Source: Bradyrhizobium algeriense (GTDB lineage Bacteria > Pseudomonadota > Alphaproteobacteria > Rhizobiales > Xanthobacteraceae). From it: a stretch of DNA of 64,000 nt. Shown piece by piece: positions 8,994 to 17,183 of this stretch; position 1 is the first letter of the stretch, and each line of letters begins with the position of its first letter. The stretch is from assembly GCF_003062295.1 (NCBI RefSeq), contig NZ_PYCN01000003.1, forward strand, positions 310,001 through 374,000, in the 5' to 3' direction. The position numbers and the translations under genes were made by a program. The notes under the pieces were generated by a model. It had not been told where the DNA came from. It saw only the letters and a list, made by a program, of their open reading frames with translations, and ran no database searches.

Positions 8994-9033
8994 CCCCGGG
9001 ACGAATCTTGGGACCAACCGGCGGAGGCGCGCT

Positions 9034-9588
9034 GTGATCCGCGTCATGCTCGTTCTGGCGATGCTCGCCGCTACCGCCGGCGCCGTCGTCGCCTATGGCG
9101 ATCCGAACCAGATCGCGCGCGCCAGCAACTCGGTCACGAAGATGCTGCGGCAACGCAGCCTGGAGCCGGCGCCCGCCGTGCAGATCGCGCGCGGCAAGGC
9201 TGGCGAATTCGCGCTGCATGCCAAGATCAACGGCGTCAAGGCGCCGATGGTGATCGACACCGGCGCGACGTCGGTGGTGCTGACCTGGGAGACGGCGAAG
9301 GCGATCGGTCTGCCGATCGAGATGCTCGAATACAATGTCGACGTCGAAACCGCCGGCGGTCACACCAAGGCGGCGCGGCTGACGCTTGACCGTCTCGCAG
9401 TCGGTGGGCTCGTCGAAAAATCGGTGCCGGCGCTGGTGGTGCCGCGCGGGCAGATGAAGACCAACCTGCTCGGCATGAGCTTTCTCGATCGCCTGGAAAG
9501 CTGGGGCGTGCAAGCCGACAAGGTGATGCTGCACGGCTATCCCGAGGTCGCGACCAACCACAAACGCTCCCGCTCGGCGGCGAACTGA
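9034..9588 (+). CDS. TIGR02281-like clan AA retropepsin-type aspartic protease
   Basis: This is a membrane-anchored single-domain aspartic protease of 184 residues. A GTG start at 9034 with GGAGG seven bases upstream gives VIRVMLVLAMLAATAG, an N-terminal membrane anchor. The catalytic motif VIDTGATSVVLT lies near residue 75, and the flap and core follow, ending in NLLGMSFLDRLESWGV. Such proteins act as dimers facing the periplasm; substrates are unknown. The last 21 codons recur in damaged form at 10256-10316, showing that the gene's 3' end was once duplicated around the DNA in between. Confidence 0.87.
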   Translation: MIRVMLVLAMLAATAGAVVAYGDPNQIARASNSVTKMLRQRSLEPAPAVQIARGKAGEFALHAKINGVKAPMVIDTGATSVVLTWETAKAIGLPIEMLEYNVDVETAGGHTKAARLTLDRLAVGGLVEKSVPALVVPRGQMKTNLLGMSFLDRLESWGVQADKVMLHGYPEVATNHKRSRSAAN

Positions 9589-9643
9589 TTTAAAGCGCAT
9601 CGCTTGGCCGCCTGCGAGATGACTATCGTCAACGGAGACAGAC

Positions 9644-10226
9644 GTGGCGAGTAGATCGCGCCTATTTCTGGAGGCCATGGAAGCCAATAATCGCGACGAC
9701 AACGTTACCGCTCTTCGACTGATGAAAGCCGCCGCGGAGCAAGGTGATCCAGTTGCCTGCTTTGTTGCAGCGTTCTGGCACTCAGGGAGAGAGGAAGGGT
9801 TTCCAGCTAACCGAGAGCGGTGCAAATTCTGGCTTGGCAAGCTCGAAGATTTGGCGGAGGCGGACAACGGGGAGGCCCAATGGGAGCTCGGGCAGCACTT
9901 ACGTTTCGGGAATCTCTTCAGCCGGAGTACCGAGCTTGCCAACTATTGGCTGGAGCGAGCGGCCAAGAATGGATACGGCGAAGCGCAGCACCATTTGGCG
10001 TGGTATTTGGAAACCGGGCAATACGGCTATCCGGTCGATCCCCGACGCTTCAGAGTCATGGTACGGCCGGGCTTTCAAACAAGAGCATCCGGAGACGCTA
10101 TACCTGTTTGCCATAAGGCTGTTTATCGACGGTCGCCCGACCGACGAGGCGCTGCGGCTGCTGAGGAAGGCGGCTGACAAGGGCTCCAAACAAGCGGGCC
10201 ACGTCTTGCATGATTCCCTTCATTGA
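9644..10226 (+). pseudogene. Sel1-repeat protein gene with a frameshift
   Basis: The first frame, from ATG 9644, encodes TPR/Sel1-like alpha-helical repeats such as ALRLMKAAAEQGDPVACF, EDLAEADNGEAQWELGQHL and ANYWLERAAKNGYGEAQHHLAWYLE. Near 10055-10065 the homologous frame changes. It continues in the next frame with WYGRAFKQEHPETLYLFA and RLLRKAADKGSKQAGHVLHD, ending at 10226. Without the shift the protein would be about 194 residues. The shift is either real decay or a one-base sequence error. The gene lies between the two copies of the protease 3' end, so it probably arrived with that rearrangement. Confidence 0.65.
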
Positions 10227-10255
10227 GCCTGCAAGAATTAGCGAACGGCAGCGTT

Positions 10256-10316
10256 GATGCACGGCTATCCTGATGTTGCCGGCCGCCACAAGCGCCACCG
10301 CGCGGCGGCGAACTGT
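10256..10316 (+). repeat. Duplicated remnant of the aspartic protease 3' end
   Basis: The text aligns base for base, apart from one 3-base gap and scattered substitutions, with 9524-9588, the end of the protease gene. In frame it reads MHGYPDVAGRHKRHRAAAN against MLHGYPEVATNHKRSRSAAN. No rest of the gene precedes it. It abuts the broken end of the MAPEG fragment. Confidence 0.75.
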
Positions 10317-10317
10317 G

Positions 10318-10506
10318 GAATATCTCAAGCAGATTGCGGTGCGCCCGAACAAAGCGCCCGCTTAGACCTGTAACCTCGCGCGATTCGTCACGAGACCCTG
10401 CGACCCAGGCACCCCCGAGCTGACGGAGTGTCAGCACACTGGATAGCGTGAGCTGAACGACGACCAACAGCATGGCCGCAACTAATGCCCACAGATCGGC
10501 TGTCAT
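10318..10506 (-). pseudogene. Truncated MAPEG-family membrane protein gene
   Basis: From ATG 10506, with GAGGC seven bases upstream, the frame encodes MTADLWALVAAMLLVVVQ and then GSRDESREVTGLSGRFVRAHRNLLEIF. This is the N-terminal half of a MAPEG (glutathione/eicosanoid) membrane protein with its typical RAxRNLLE motif. The match stops at about 10318, exactly where the duplicated protease tail begins, and the frame then runs into unrelated residues. A whole MAPEG protein is about 130 residues, so half is missing. Confidence 0.65.
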
Positions 10507-10647
10507 GATTGCCTCGGCTGGGATGATGCATACGATCTAAACCACTTCCCTGCCTAAGCCTGCCTAAGGGGAGTGGCCGCCGCGCCGGTCCCTCCCCATT
10601 TTGGCTGCGGGGGACAAGCACGTCCTCGTTGCCATCGGAGATGGGCA

Positions 10648-10842
10648 ATGACCATCAAAACCTTTTGCACGCTTGCCGCCACCATCTTTGCCCTGATCGC
10701 ACTTCTGCAGCTGATCCGGATTGTGATGGGGTGGTCCGTCACCTTTAATGGCGTCGATGTGCCGTTCTGGGCGAGCTGGATTGCCGTCATCGTGGCGGCC
10801 GCGTTGAGCTTCGTCGGCTTCCGCGCCGCCATGCGCAGCTAA
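10648..10842 (+). CDS. Small two-helix membrane protein, unknown function
   Basis: This 64-residue protein starts at ATG 10648 with GGAG eight bases upstream. It has two hydrophobic segments, FCTLAATIFALIALLQLIRI and WASWIAVIVAAALSFVGF, joined by a short polar loop containing VTFNGVDVPF. It ends FRAAMRS. I do not recognise a named family. The two-helix layout resembles small inner-membrane proteins common in rhizobia. Confidence 0.6.
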   Translation: MTIKTFCTLAATIFALIALLQLIRIVMGWSVTFNGVDVPFWASWIAVIVAAALSFVGFRAAMRS

Positions 10843-10927
10843 AGGCGAACGCCAGTCCGGCATAGAAGGCAAAAGGCGGAGGCGCGTCCAGCGTTTCCCC
10901 GCCCGCTGCAAATTATCCGCGGAGACG

Positions 10928-11452
10928 TCAGCCTTTCGGCCTCGATGCCTTGCGCGCCTTGTTGGCTTCCTCGATCTCGGGTTCGAGCGACTTCAGGCTC
11001 TCGTAGATCTCTGCCAGAATTGCCTTCAGGTCCGAAATGTTCTTCGACGGGAAATCGCGGACCGCAACCTCCTCGAAGTGGATGGCGATCGGGATCAGCT
11101 CTTCGACCAGCGTCCGCCCCTTCGGCGTGAGGTTGATCGCAACGGTGCGACCGTTGTCCTTCAGCCGCGCCCGCGTGACGAGGCCGCGCCGTTTCATCTC
11201 CCCGACCAGCCGCGACAACGTCGATATCTCGATCGTCGTCATCGCCGCAAGATCGCCGAGCCGCTGGTCGCCGGTTTCCCAAAGCGCGGCCATCACACGA
11301 TACATCGGCAGGGTCACGCCGTAGCCGGCAATGCGCCTGGAAAACAGCTCACCCATCTGCACGCCCACGCGGTTGAGCAAATAGGGAAAGGAATTTGTCA
11401 GCCTGTACAATGCCTTGCGTCCTGCCTCGGTGCAACTTTTGCAATCTTCCAA
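10928..11452 (-). CDS. MarR-family transcriptional regulator (GraR-like)
   Basis: This is a winged-helix dimeric regulator of 174 residues. It has a typical MarR core, VTLPMYRVMAALWETGDQ, then the recognition region TIEISTLSRLVGEMKRRGLV and a wing with NGRTVAINLTPKG. The N-terminus has Cys residues in EDCKSCTEAG, which is unusual and could be redox- or metal-sensitive. It is divergent from the gamma-resorcylate genes, and a 15-bp inverted repeat lies in the shared promoter region. In Rhizobium sp. MTP-10005 the gra cluster has, as I recall, a similar regulator, so a ligand-released repressor is the likely role. Confidence 0.85.
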   Translation of the reverse strand: MEDCKSCTEAGRKALYRLTNSFPYLLNRVGVQMGELFSRRIAGYGVTLPMYRVMAALWETGDQRLGDLAAMTTIEISTLSRLVGEMKRRGLVTRARLKDNGRTVAINLTPKGRTLVEELIPIAIHFEEVAVRDFPSKNISDLKAILAEIYESLKSLEPEIEEANKARKASRPKG

Positions 11453-11479
11453 TAACCGGACGCCGATTATTTTTCAAGG

Positions 11480-11534
11480 CAATTGTTGCATTTGAAAATT
11501 TCTCTTGACCGATATTTGCAAATGCAACTATTGT
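11480..11534 (+). promoter_or_regulatory. Divergent gra promoter with MarR-type operator
   Basis: The arms CAATTGTTGCATTTG (11480-11494) and CAAATGCAACTATTG (11519-11533) form an inverted repeat with one mismatch. A -35-like TTGACC (11505-11510) and a -10-like TATTGT (11529-11534), 18 bases apart, overlap the right arm, so a bound regulator would block transcription of the flavin reductase gene. Motifs are read directly; binding is inferred. Confidence 0.6.
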
Positions 11535-11584
11535 TCAAGGAAAGTTGAGCCGTCGGACAAGAGCGGATTTCAGTGGAGGAAACC

Positions 11585-12103
11585 ATGTCGCTGGATTCGG
11601 CATCCGACGAATTGCGTGAAACATTCAAGCGCGCGTTGCGGCGATTTCCCGCGGCGGTGTCGGTCATCACCTCGGCCGACCAGGATCGCCGGCACGGGAT
11701 GACGGCGACCGCCGTGACGTCGCTGTCGCTGGATCCCCCTTCCCTGATCGTCTGCATCAACCAGGCAACGCTGCTGCATGACATCATGCTGCTGGCGCGC
11801 CGGTTTTGCGTCAACGTGCTGCGCCGCGATCAGGTCCCGCTTTCATCCGCCTTCAGCGGCGCGCTCCCGGCCGAGGAGCGGTTCGGGCTCGGCGACTGGA
11901 AGACCTCGGCCGAGGGCGTCACCTACCTCGCCGACGCGCAGATCAACATCTTCTGCAAGAAGGCGGCCGCCGTGCCCTACGGCACGCACACGATCTTCAT
12001 CGGCGAAGCCGAGGTCGTGAACGTGCGCGATCCGATCGAGCCGCTGATCTACCAGGATGCGACCTACTGCTTCTCGGTGCCGCACGACAGCCAGGCCGCG
12101 TGA
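11585..12103 (+). CDS. graA: Flavin reductase component of resorcinol hydroxylase (GraA-like)
   Basis: This is an NADH:flavin oxidoreductase that supplies reduced flavin to the partner oxygenase encoded next. The ATG at 11585 has GGAGGA three bases upstream; a GTG at 11573 is less likely. The split-barrel flavin reductase fold shows RRFPAAVSVITS near residue 20, then TATAVTSLSLDPPSLIVCIN and FCVNVLRRDQ. A C-terminal histidine, in GTHTIFIGEAEVV, is typical. The protein has about 172 residues. The gene name rests on context: a monooxygenase and a gamma-resorcylate decarboxylase follow on the same strand. Confidence 0.85.
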   Translation: MSLDSASDELRETFKRALRRFPAAVSVITSADQDRRHGMTATAVTSLSLDPPSLIVCINQATLLHDIMLLARRFCVNVLRRDQVPLSSAFSGALPAEERFGLGDWKTSAEGVTYLADAQINIFCKKAAAVPYGTHTIFIGEAEVVNVRDPIEPLIYQDATYCFSVPHDSQAA

Positions 12104-12157
12104 ACCGCGCCAGCCACCTGACCGCCTTTCAATCCATCGAAGACACGGAGCAAACCA

Positions 12158-13390
12158 ATGGTATCAGTCGCCCAGTTGAAGGACGTGCCAGCGTCACCGT
12201 CGCTTCGCCCTGATATTGCCGAGTTGCGCAGCCGCGTGGCGCAGATCGCGCCGCAGATCAAGGCGCGCGCCCACACCACCGAAAAGGCCGGCCGCGTTCC
12301 GGAAGAGAACATCATTGCGCTACGCAACATCGGCTATTTCGACATCGTCAAGCCGGCGATGTTCGGCGGCTACGAGCACGATTTCGACGTGCTGGTCGAA
12401 TTGAACATCGAGCTAGCCAAAAGCTGCGCCTCGACGGCATGGGTCGGCGGCCTGCTCGCGGCCCATCAATGGCTGATCGCAGGATTTCCGGAAGCCGCGC
12501 AATGCGACGTCTGGGCCAGCAATCCCGATGCGGTGGCCTGTGGCTCCTACGCGCCGGCCGCCAAGGCAATCGAGGTCGACGGCGGCTATCGCCTCACCGG
12601 GCGCTGGTCGTTTGCCAGCGGCTGCGATAACGCCCAATGGTCGCTGTGCGCGGCGCTGTTGCCGTCGAAGACCGAGAGCGGCCAGTTCGCGCCGGCCTTC
12701 CTGCTGGTTCCGGCTGCCGACTACGTCATCGACGATACCTGGAATGTCGTCGGCCTCAGCGGCACCGGCAGCAAGACGCTGGTGCTGAATGACGTGTTCG
12801 TGCCCGCGCACCGCCTGCTGTCGTTCGCCGACACCACATCCGGAAAGACGCCGGGCGCCACGCTCTATGCCAATAACCCCACCTTCTCGATCCCGATGCT
12901 GTCGAACATTCCCTCCTGCCTGGCCTCGGCCGCGGTCGGCGCGGCGGCCGGCGCGCTGGAGGATTATCTTGCCGTGACATCGCGACGGATCACCCGCGGC
13001 GCGGTGGCCGGCCACAACAATCGCATGGCGGATTTCCCGACCATCCAGTTGCGCGTTGCGGAAGCGGCCGCCTCGGTCGATGCGGCGCGCGAAGTGCTGC
13101 TGCGCGATCTCAGGGATCGTGCGGCGACGGTCCGCGACGGCAAGCCGATCTCGATAGAGGATCGCATTGTCAGCCGCCGCGGCCAGGCGTTTTCGGTCGC
13201 ACTTGCCATTCGCGCCACCGAAGCGTTGAACGCATCGACCGGCGGGCTCGGCCTCGATCTCTCCAACCCGGTGCAGCGCGCCTGGCGCGACGCCAATGCG
13301 GTCGGCCGACATATCAGCATGAACTGGGATGCCGTCGGCACCATGTACGGCCAGCTCGCGCTCGGGCTGACGCCGCAAGGACAGTACTGA
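12158..13390 (+). CDS. graD: Two-component flavin monooxygenase, oxygenase subunit (resorcinol hydroxylase, GraD-like)
   Basis: This is a group D flavoprotein monooxygenase with the acyl-CoA dehydrogenase fold, 410 residues. It is predicted to hydroxylate resorcinol to hydroxyquinol using reduced flavin from the upstream reductase. Visible family blocks are ARAHTTEKAGRVPEENI at the N-terminus, STAWVGGLLAAHQWL, GYRLTGRWSFASGCDNAQW and GTGSKTLVLNDVFVPAHR. The C-terminal ISMNWDAVGTMYGQLALG matches the HpaH/C2 and HsaA type. The fold is sure; resorcinol as substrate follows from the adjacent decarboxylase, which makes resorcinol. The gene lies 54 bases after the reductase. Confidence 0.85.
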   Translation: MVSVAQLKDVPASPSLRPDIAELRSRVAQIAPQIKARAHTTEKAGRVPEENIIALRNIGYFDIVKPAMFGGYEHDFDVLVELNIELAKSCASTAWVGGLLAAHQWLIAGFPEAAQCDVWASNPDAVACGSYAPAAKAIEVDGGYRLTGRWSFASGCDNAQWSLCAALLPSKTESGQFAPAFLLVPAADYVIDDTWNVVGLSGTGSKTLVLNDVFVPAHRLLSFADTTSGKTPGATLYANNPTFSIPMLSNIPSCLASAAVGAAAGALEDYLAVTSRRITRGAVAGHNNRMADFPTIQLRVAEAAASVDAAREVLLRDLRDRAATVRDGKPISIEDRIVSRRGQAFSVALAIRATEALNASTGGLGLDLSNPVQRAWRDANAVGRHISMNWDAVGTMYGQLALGLTPQGQY

Positions 13391-13430
13391 AGGCCAATAC
13401 TAATCAACATCAGACATCAGCGAGGACGAC

Positions 13431-14456
13431 ATGCAGGGCAAGATCGCACTAGAGGAACATTTTGCAATTCCTGACACGCTGATGGATTCGGCGGGCTTCG
13501 TCCCGGATTCTTATTGGCCGGAGCTGAAGGATCGCCTGCTGGATATCCAAGACAAGCGGCTGGCGCAGATGGACCGCCACGGCGTCGAGATGATGATCCT
13601 GTCGCTGAACGCGCCCGCGGTTCAAGCGATTCCCGACGTGGCCCGCGCCAACGAGATTGCGATCCGGGCCAATGATTTCCTCGCCGAGCAAGTGGCAAAA
13701 CGCCCGTCGCGATTTCAGGCATTTGCGGCGCTGCCGATGCAGGATCCGGATCTTGCGATCAAGGAGCTCCAGCGCTGCATCAACACGCTCGGTTTCCGCG
13801 GCGCGCTGGTCAACGGCTTTTCGCAAGTCGGCGACGGCAAACGGCCGGTCTATTACGACCTGCCGCAGTACTGGCCGTTCTGGGCGGCGGTCGAGAAGAC
13901 CGGCCTGCCCTTCTACCTGCATCCGCGCAATCCGCTGCCGGAGGACTGCGCGATCTATGAAGGGCATCCGTGGCTGATGGGCCCGACCTGGGCGTTCGGA
14001 CAGGAGACCGCCGTTCACGCGCTGCGCCTGATGGGATCTGGCCTGTTCGATGCCCATCCGAAACTCAAGATCATCCTCGGCCACATGGGCGAAGGCCTGC
14101 CCTACAGCATGTGGCGCGTCGATCATCGTAACGGCTGGGTCAAGGCGCCGCCGAAGCACAAGGCGAAGAAGAAGATCTGCGACTACTTCAACGCCAACTT
14201 CTTCCTGACCACTTCAGGGAATTTCCGTACCCAAACCCTGATTGATTCCATTCTCGAGATCGGGGCGGACCGCATTCTGTTCTCGGTCGACTGGCCGTTC
14301 GAAAATGTCGATCACGCCTCCGACTGGTTCAACAGCGCCAGCATCAGTGAGAACGATCGCCTGAAGATCGGCCGGCGCAACGCCATCGACCTGTTCAAGC
14401 TCGATCTCGGCGAAACCACCGTCGCCGGGCAAAGCATCCATCAAGCCGCGGAATAA
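13431..14456 (+). CDS. graF: Gamma-resorcylate (2,6-dihydroxybenzoate) decarboxylase
   Basis: This amidohydrolase-superfamily decarboxylase converts gamma-resorcylate to resorcinol without oxygen or cofactor. It has 341 residues and starts MQGKIALEEHFAIP. All metal ligands known for the Rhizobium enzyme are at the same numbers: Glu8, His10, His164 (in FYLHPRNPLP) and Asp287 (in LFSVDWPFENVDHASDW). His218 (ILGHMGEGLP) is present too. The long conserved runs ILSLNAPAVQAIPD and TTSGNFRTQTLID further match that enzyme rather than ACMS decarboxylase. It sits between the resorcinol hydroxylase and a transporter in one operon. Confidence 0.92.
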   Translation: MQGKIALEEHFAIPDTLMDSAGFVPDSYWPELKDRLLDIQDKRLAQMDRHGVEMMILSLNAPAVQAIPDVARANEIAIRANDFLAEQVAKRPSRFQAFAALPMQDPDLAIKELQRCINTLGFRGALVNGFSQVGDGKRPVYYDLPQYWPFWAAVEKTGLPFYLHPRNPLPEDCAIYEGHPWLMGPTWAFGQETAVHALRLMGSGLFDAHPKLKIILGHMGEGLPYSMWRVDHRNGWVKAPPKHKAKKKICDYFNANFFLTTSGNFRTQTLIDSILEIGADRILFSVDWPFENVDHASDWFNSASISENDRLKIGRRNAIDLFKLDLGETTVAGQSIHQAAE

Positions 14457-14500
14457 GCGGTCTCACAATACGCAAACACAATCTTGGGAGGGATACGGCC

Positions 14501-15877
14501 ATGACTGCGAAAGCGATCGATCTTCACGAGGAGCTAGCCGAGGCAAAGGTCGGCAAATTTCACTGGCGCCTCGGCGCCATCATGGGATTGCTCACGCTGT
14601 TCGACGGATATGACACGTTCAATCCGGCCTACGTCATTCACTATGTCGCAAAGCCGTGGGGCCTGCAGGCCGGCCAGGCGGGGCTATTGATCTCCAGCGG
14701 GCTGGTCGGATTCCTGCTCGGGGCCGCCATCCATGGCATCATCGCCGACCGCCTCGGCCGCCGCGGCACCCTGCTCGGGGGCCTCTGGATTACCAGCATC
14801 TTCACGCTGCTGACCGCGACGTCCGCGGACTCGTTCCTGTCGTTCTGCATCCTGCGGCTTCTGACCGGCATCGGGCTAGGCGTATTGCTGCCTTTGGCGA
14901 CGACCTACATCAACGAGCTGGCCCCGCGGCGGGTGGCTAACACGTTCGCGCTATGGGGCGTCGCGCTCGGCTGGGCGCTCGGCGGAACGCTCGCCGGTGT
15001 CGCCGGCGTGTTCGCGACGCCGGCGTTCGGCTGGACCTCGTTGTACTGGATCGGATCGCTGTCGTTCCTACTGCTTCCTTTCATGCACTACATGTTGCCG
15101 GAGTCACCGAAATTCCTTGCCCTCCAAGGCCGCACCGGCGAAATCCGCGACATGCTCAGCAAGCTTCGGCCCGAGCGCGCAGGCGTCTATCAGTCGGCCA
15201 AAATTGCCGTCGGGGCGTCCGAGAAGCCGGTCAATTCGGTGGCGGTGCTGCTGCATTCCAAATATCGCCGGACCACGTTCGCGATCTGGGCGTCGGCGTT
15301 CCTCAGCCTGTTCTGCATCTTCGGCCTGTCGGGATGGATTCCGACCGTGATGATGCAGCGTGGAGAAACCTTCGCGGCCAGCTTCGGCTTCGGCGCGCTG
15401 ATGCAGATCATGTCGTTCGTCGGCGCTCTCGTGCTTGGGCATCTGGTCGACAAGTCCGGCAGCAGCCGCGGGCTGATCGCAACCTGGTGGGCGATCGGCG
15501 GCCTCGCCGTGCTGTCGCTCGTGGTGCTGAATGACCACATCGTCAACATCACGTCGGTCGCGGCCGCCGGTTTCTTCATCATCGGCGCGCAGTTCGTGCT
15601 GAACAACTTTACCGCGGCTTCCTACGAGACCGGCGTGCGCGCCACCGCGGTTGGAATGGAACTCGGGGTCGCGCGCGTCGGCGCCATTCTCGGACCGTTC
15701 GTTGCCGGCGCGCTTCAGCAATATTACCAGAGCCCGACGCCGATGTTCCTGTCGATCGGCGTCTCCGCGATCGCCGCCGGGGCGATCATCCTGCTGGCCC
15801 GGCAGCCGGCGACAGCCCCCGCAAGCGGCCTTGAAGAGACGGCCACCTTGCGCAAGGTTGCACAGCCCGCTTCTTGA
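14501..15877 (+). CDS. MFS aromatic acid/H+ symporter (GraK-like)
   Basis: This is a major facilitator superfamily importer of 458 residues with 12 predicted helices, of the aromatic acid:H+ symporter type. The diagnostic first-helix motif LLTLFDGYDTFNPAYV and the loop 2-3 motif GIIADRLGRRGTLLGG are clear, as is LPESPKFLALQGR before the central loop. It begins with a cytosolic helix, HEELAEAKVGKFHWRL. Its place between the decarboxylase and maleylacetate reductase makes gamma-resorcylate the likely substrate. GGAGG stands about ten bases before the ATG. Confidence 0.87.
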   Translation: MTAKAIDLHEELAEAKVGKFHWRLGAIMGLLTLFDGYDTFNPAYVIHYVAKPWGLQAGQAGLLISSGLVGFLLGAAIHGIIADRLGRRGTLLGGLWITSIFTLLTATSADSFLSFCILRLLTGIGLGVLLPLATTYINELAPRRVANTFALWGVALGWALGGTLAGVAGVFATPAFGWTSLYWIGSLSFLLLPFMHYMLPESPKFLALQGRTGEIRDMLSKLRPERAGVYQSAKIAVGASEKPVNSVAVLLHSKYRRTTFAIWASAFLSLFCIFGLSGWIPTVMMQRGETFAASFGFGALMQIMSFVGALVLGHLVDKSGSSRGLIATWWAIGGLAVLSLVVLNDHIVNITSVAAAGFFIIGAQFVLNNFTAASYETGVRATAVGMELGVARVGAILGPFVAGALQQYYQSPTPMFLSIGVSAIAAGAIILLARQPATAPASGLEETATLRKVAQPAS

Positions 15878-15951
15878 GGCGGAGCATCAATGCGGAAAGT
15901 CCGGCTCCGGAACGATCCGGGGCCGGCTATATCTTCCGCAAAGGAGCAGCC

Positions 15952-17022
15952 ATGCAAGACTTCGTCTACCAGAGCGCGCCGATGCGGGTGGTATTCGGCA
16001 CCGGCACGCTGCGTCAATTGCCCGACGAATTGTCCCGCCTCGGCGTCACGCGCGCGCTCGTGCTGGCAACCTCGCGCCAGAAAGATCTGGTCGCCGGCAT
16101 CCGGGAGATGATCGGGGAGCGCTTCGCCGGCGTCTTCACCGGAGCCGTCATGCATACGCCGGTCGAGGTGACGGAACGGGCGATGGAAACCGTGCGCGAG
16201 GTGCGGGCCGATTGTCTCGTGGCGATCGGTGGCGGTTCGACCACCGGCCTCGGCAAGGCGATCGCCTTGCGAACCGACCTGCCGCAGATCGTGCTGCCGA
16301 CCAGCTATGCCGGTTCGGAGATGACGCCGGTCGTCGGCCAGACCAGCGGCGGGATCAAAACCACGCAGTCGAGCCCGAAAATTCTTCCCGAGGTCGTGAT
16401 CTATGATGTCGACCTCACCATGACGATGCCTCCGGGCTTGTCCGCGACATCGGGCATCAACGCCATCGCGCATGCAGTCGAAGCGCTCTACGCCCGGGAT
16501 CGCAACCCCGTGATATCGCTGATGGCGCAGGAGGCTATCCGCACGCTGGCGCACGCCCTGCCCAAGATCTGCACCCGGCCAGACGACAGGGCTGCGCGCA
16601 CCGACGCGCTCTATGGCGCTTGGCTCTCTGGCATCTGCCTCGGCGCCGTCGGCATGGCCCTGCATCACAAGCTCTGCCATACGCTGGGCGGGTCGTTCAA
16701 TCTACCGCATGCGGAAACCCACACCGTCATTCTCCCGCATGCCCTCGCCTACAATGCGCCTGCTGTACCTGACGCGATGACGCGTATCGCTGCCGCGCTC
16801 GGCGTGAGCGACCCGGCGCTCGGCCTGCATGATCTGGCGCGAAAGCTTGCTGCGCCGGCATCGCTACGCGAGATCGGCATGCCCGAGAGCGGCATCGATC
16901 AGACCGCCGACCTCGCCGTGAAGAACCCCTACTGGAATCCGCGCCCGGTCGAGCGAGCGGCAATCCGCGAACTGATCGCGCGGGCCTGGCGCGGAGACGC
17001 TCCGGAAAATGCGATCGGCTAG
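15952..17022 (+). CDS. graC: Maleylacetate reductase (iron-type alcohol dehydrogenase fold)
   Basis: This is an NAD(P)H-dependent maleylacetate reductase, which converts maleylacetate from hydroxyquinol ring cleavage to 3-oxoadipate. The ATG at 15952 follows AAAGGAG and gives a 356-residue protein. Family features are GTGTLRQLPDEL near the start, the dinucleotide loop AIGGGSTTGLGKAIA, the block TSYAGSEMTPVVGQT and a metal-site region with MALHHKLCHTLGG and LPHAETHTVILPH. It is the last gene of the gra-like operon. The dioxygenase that would feed it is not in this window. Confidence 0.88.
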   Translation: MQDFVYQSAPMRVVFGTGTLRQLPDELSRLGVTRALVLATSRQKDLVAGIREMIGERFAGVFTGAVMHTPVEVTERAMETVREVRADCLVAIGGGSTTGLGKAIALRTDLPQIVLPTSYAGSEMTPVVGQTSGGIKTTQSSPKILPEVVIYDVDLTMTMPPGLSATSGINAIAHAVEALYARDRNPVISLMAQEAIRTLAHALPKICTRPDDRAARTDALYGAWLSGICLGAVGMALHHKLCHTLGGSFNLPHAETHTVILPHALAYNAPAVPDAMTRIAAALGVSDPALGLHDLARKLAAPASLREIGMPESGIDQTADLAVKNPYWNPRPVERAAIRELIARAWRGDAPENAIG

Positions 17023-17183
17023 TTCAGGACATAGACCATGCCTGGGCGAAGCGAAACCGGCCGGCTATTGAGGCGGCGCGGGCGAAATTTGAAGCGGCGA
17101 AGGCACGAGCCGATTGAAGGAGCAGGCTGCTTCGGTCGCGGCCTTTGGCTTTTGTTCGCACGCCGCCAAGGCGGCCTGACAGA

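Noticed and set aside
8113..9942. A 609-codon minus-strand frame opposite the kinase and protease genes
   Set aside because: It has no domain resemblance, is Arg/His-rich and lies antisense to three well-supported genes. High GC keeps such shadow frames open.
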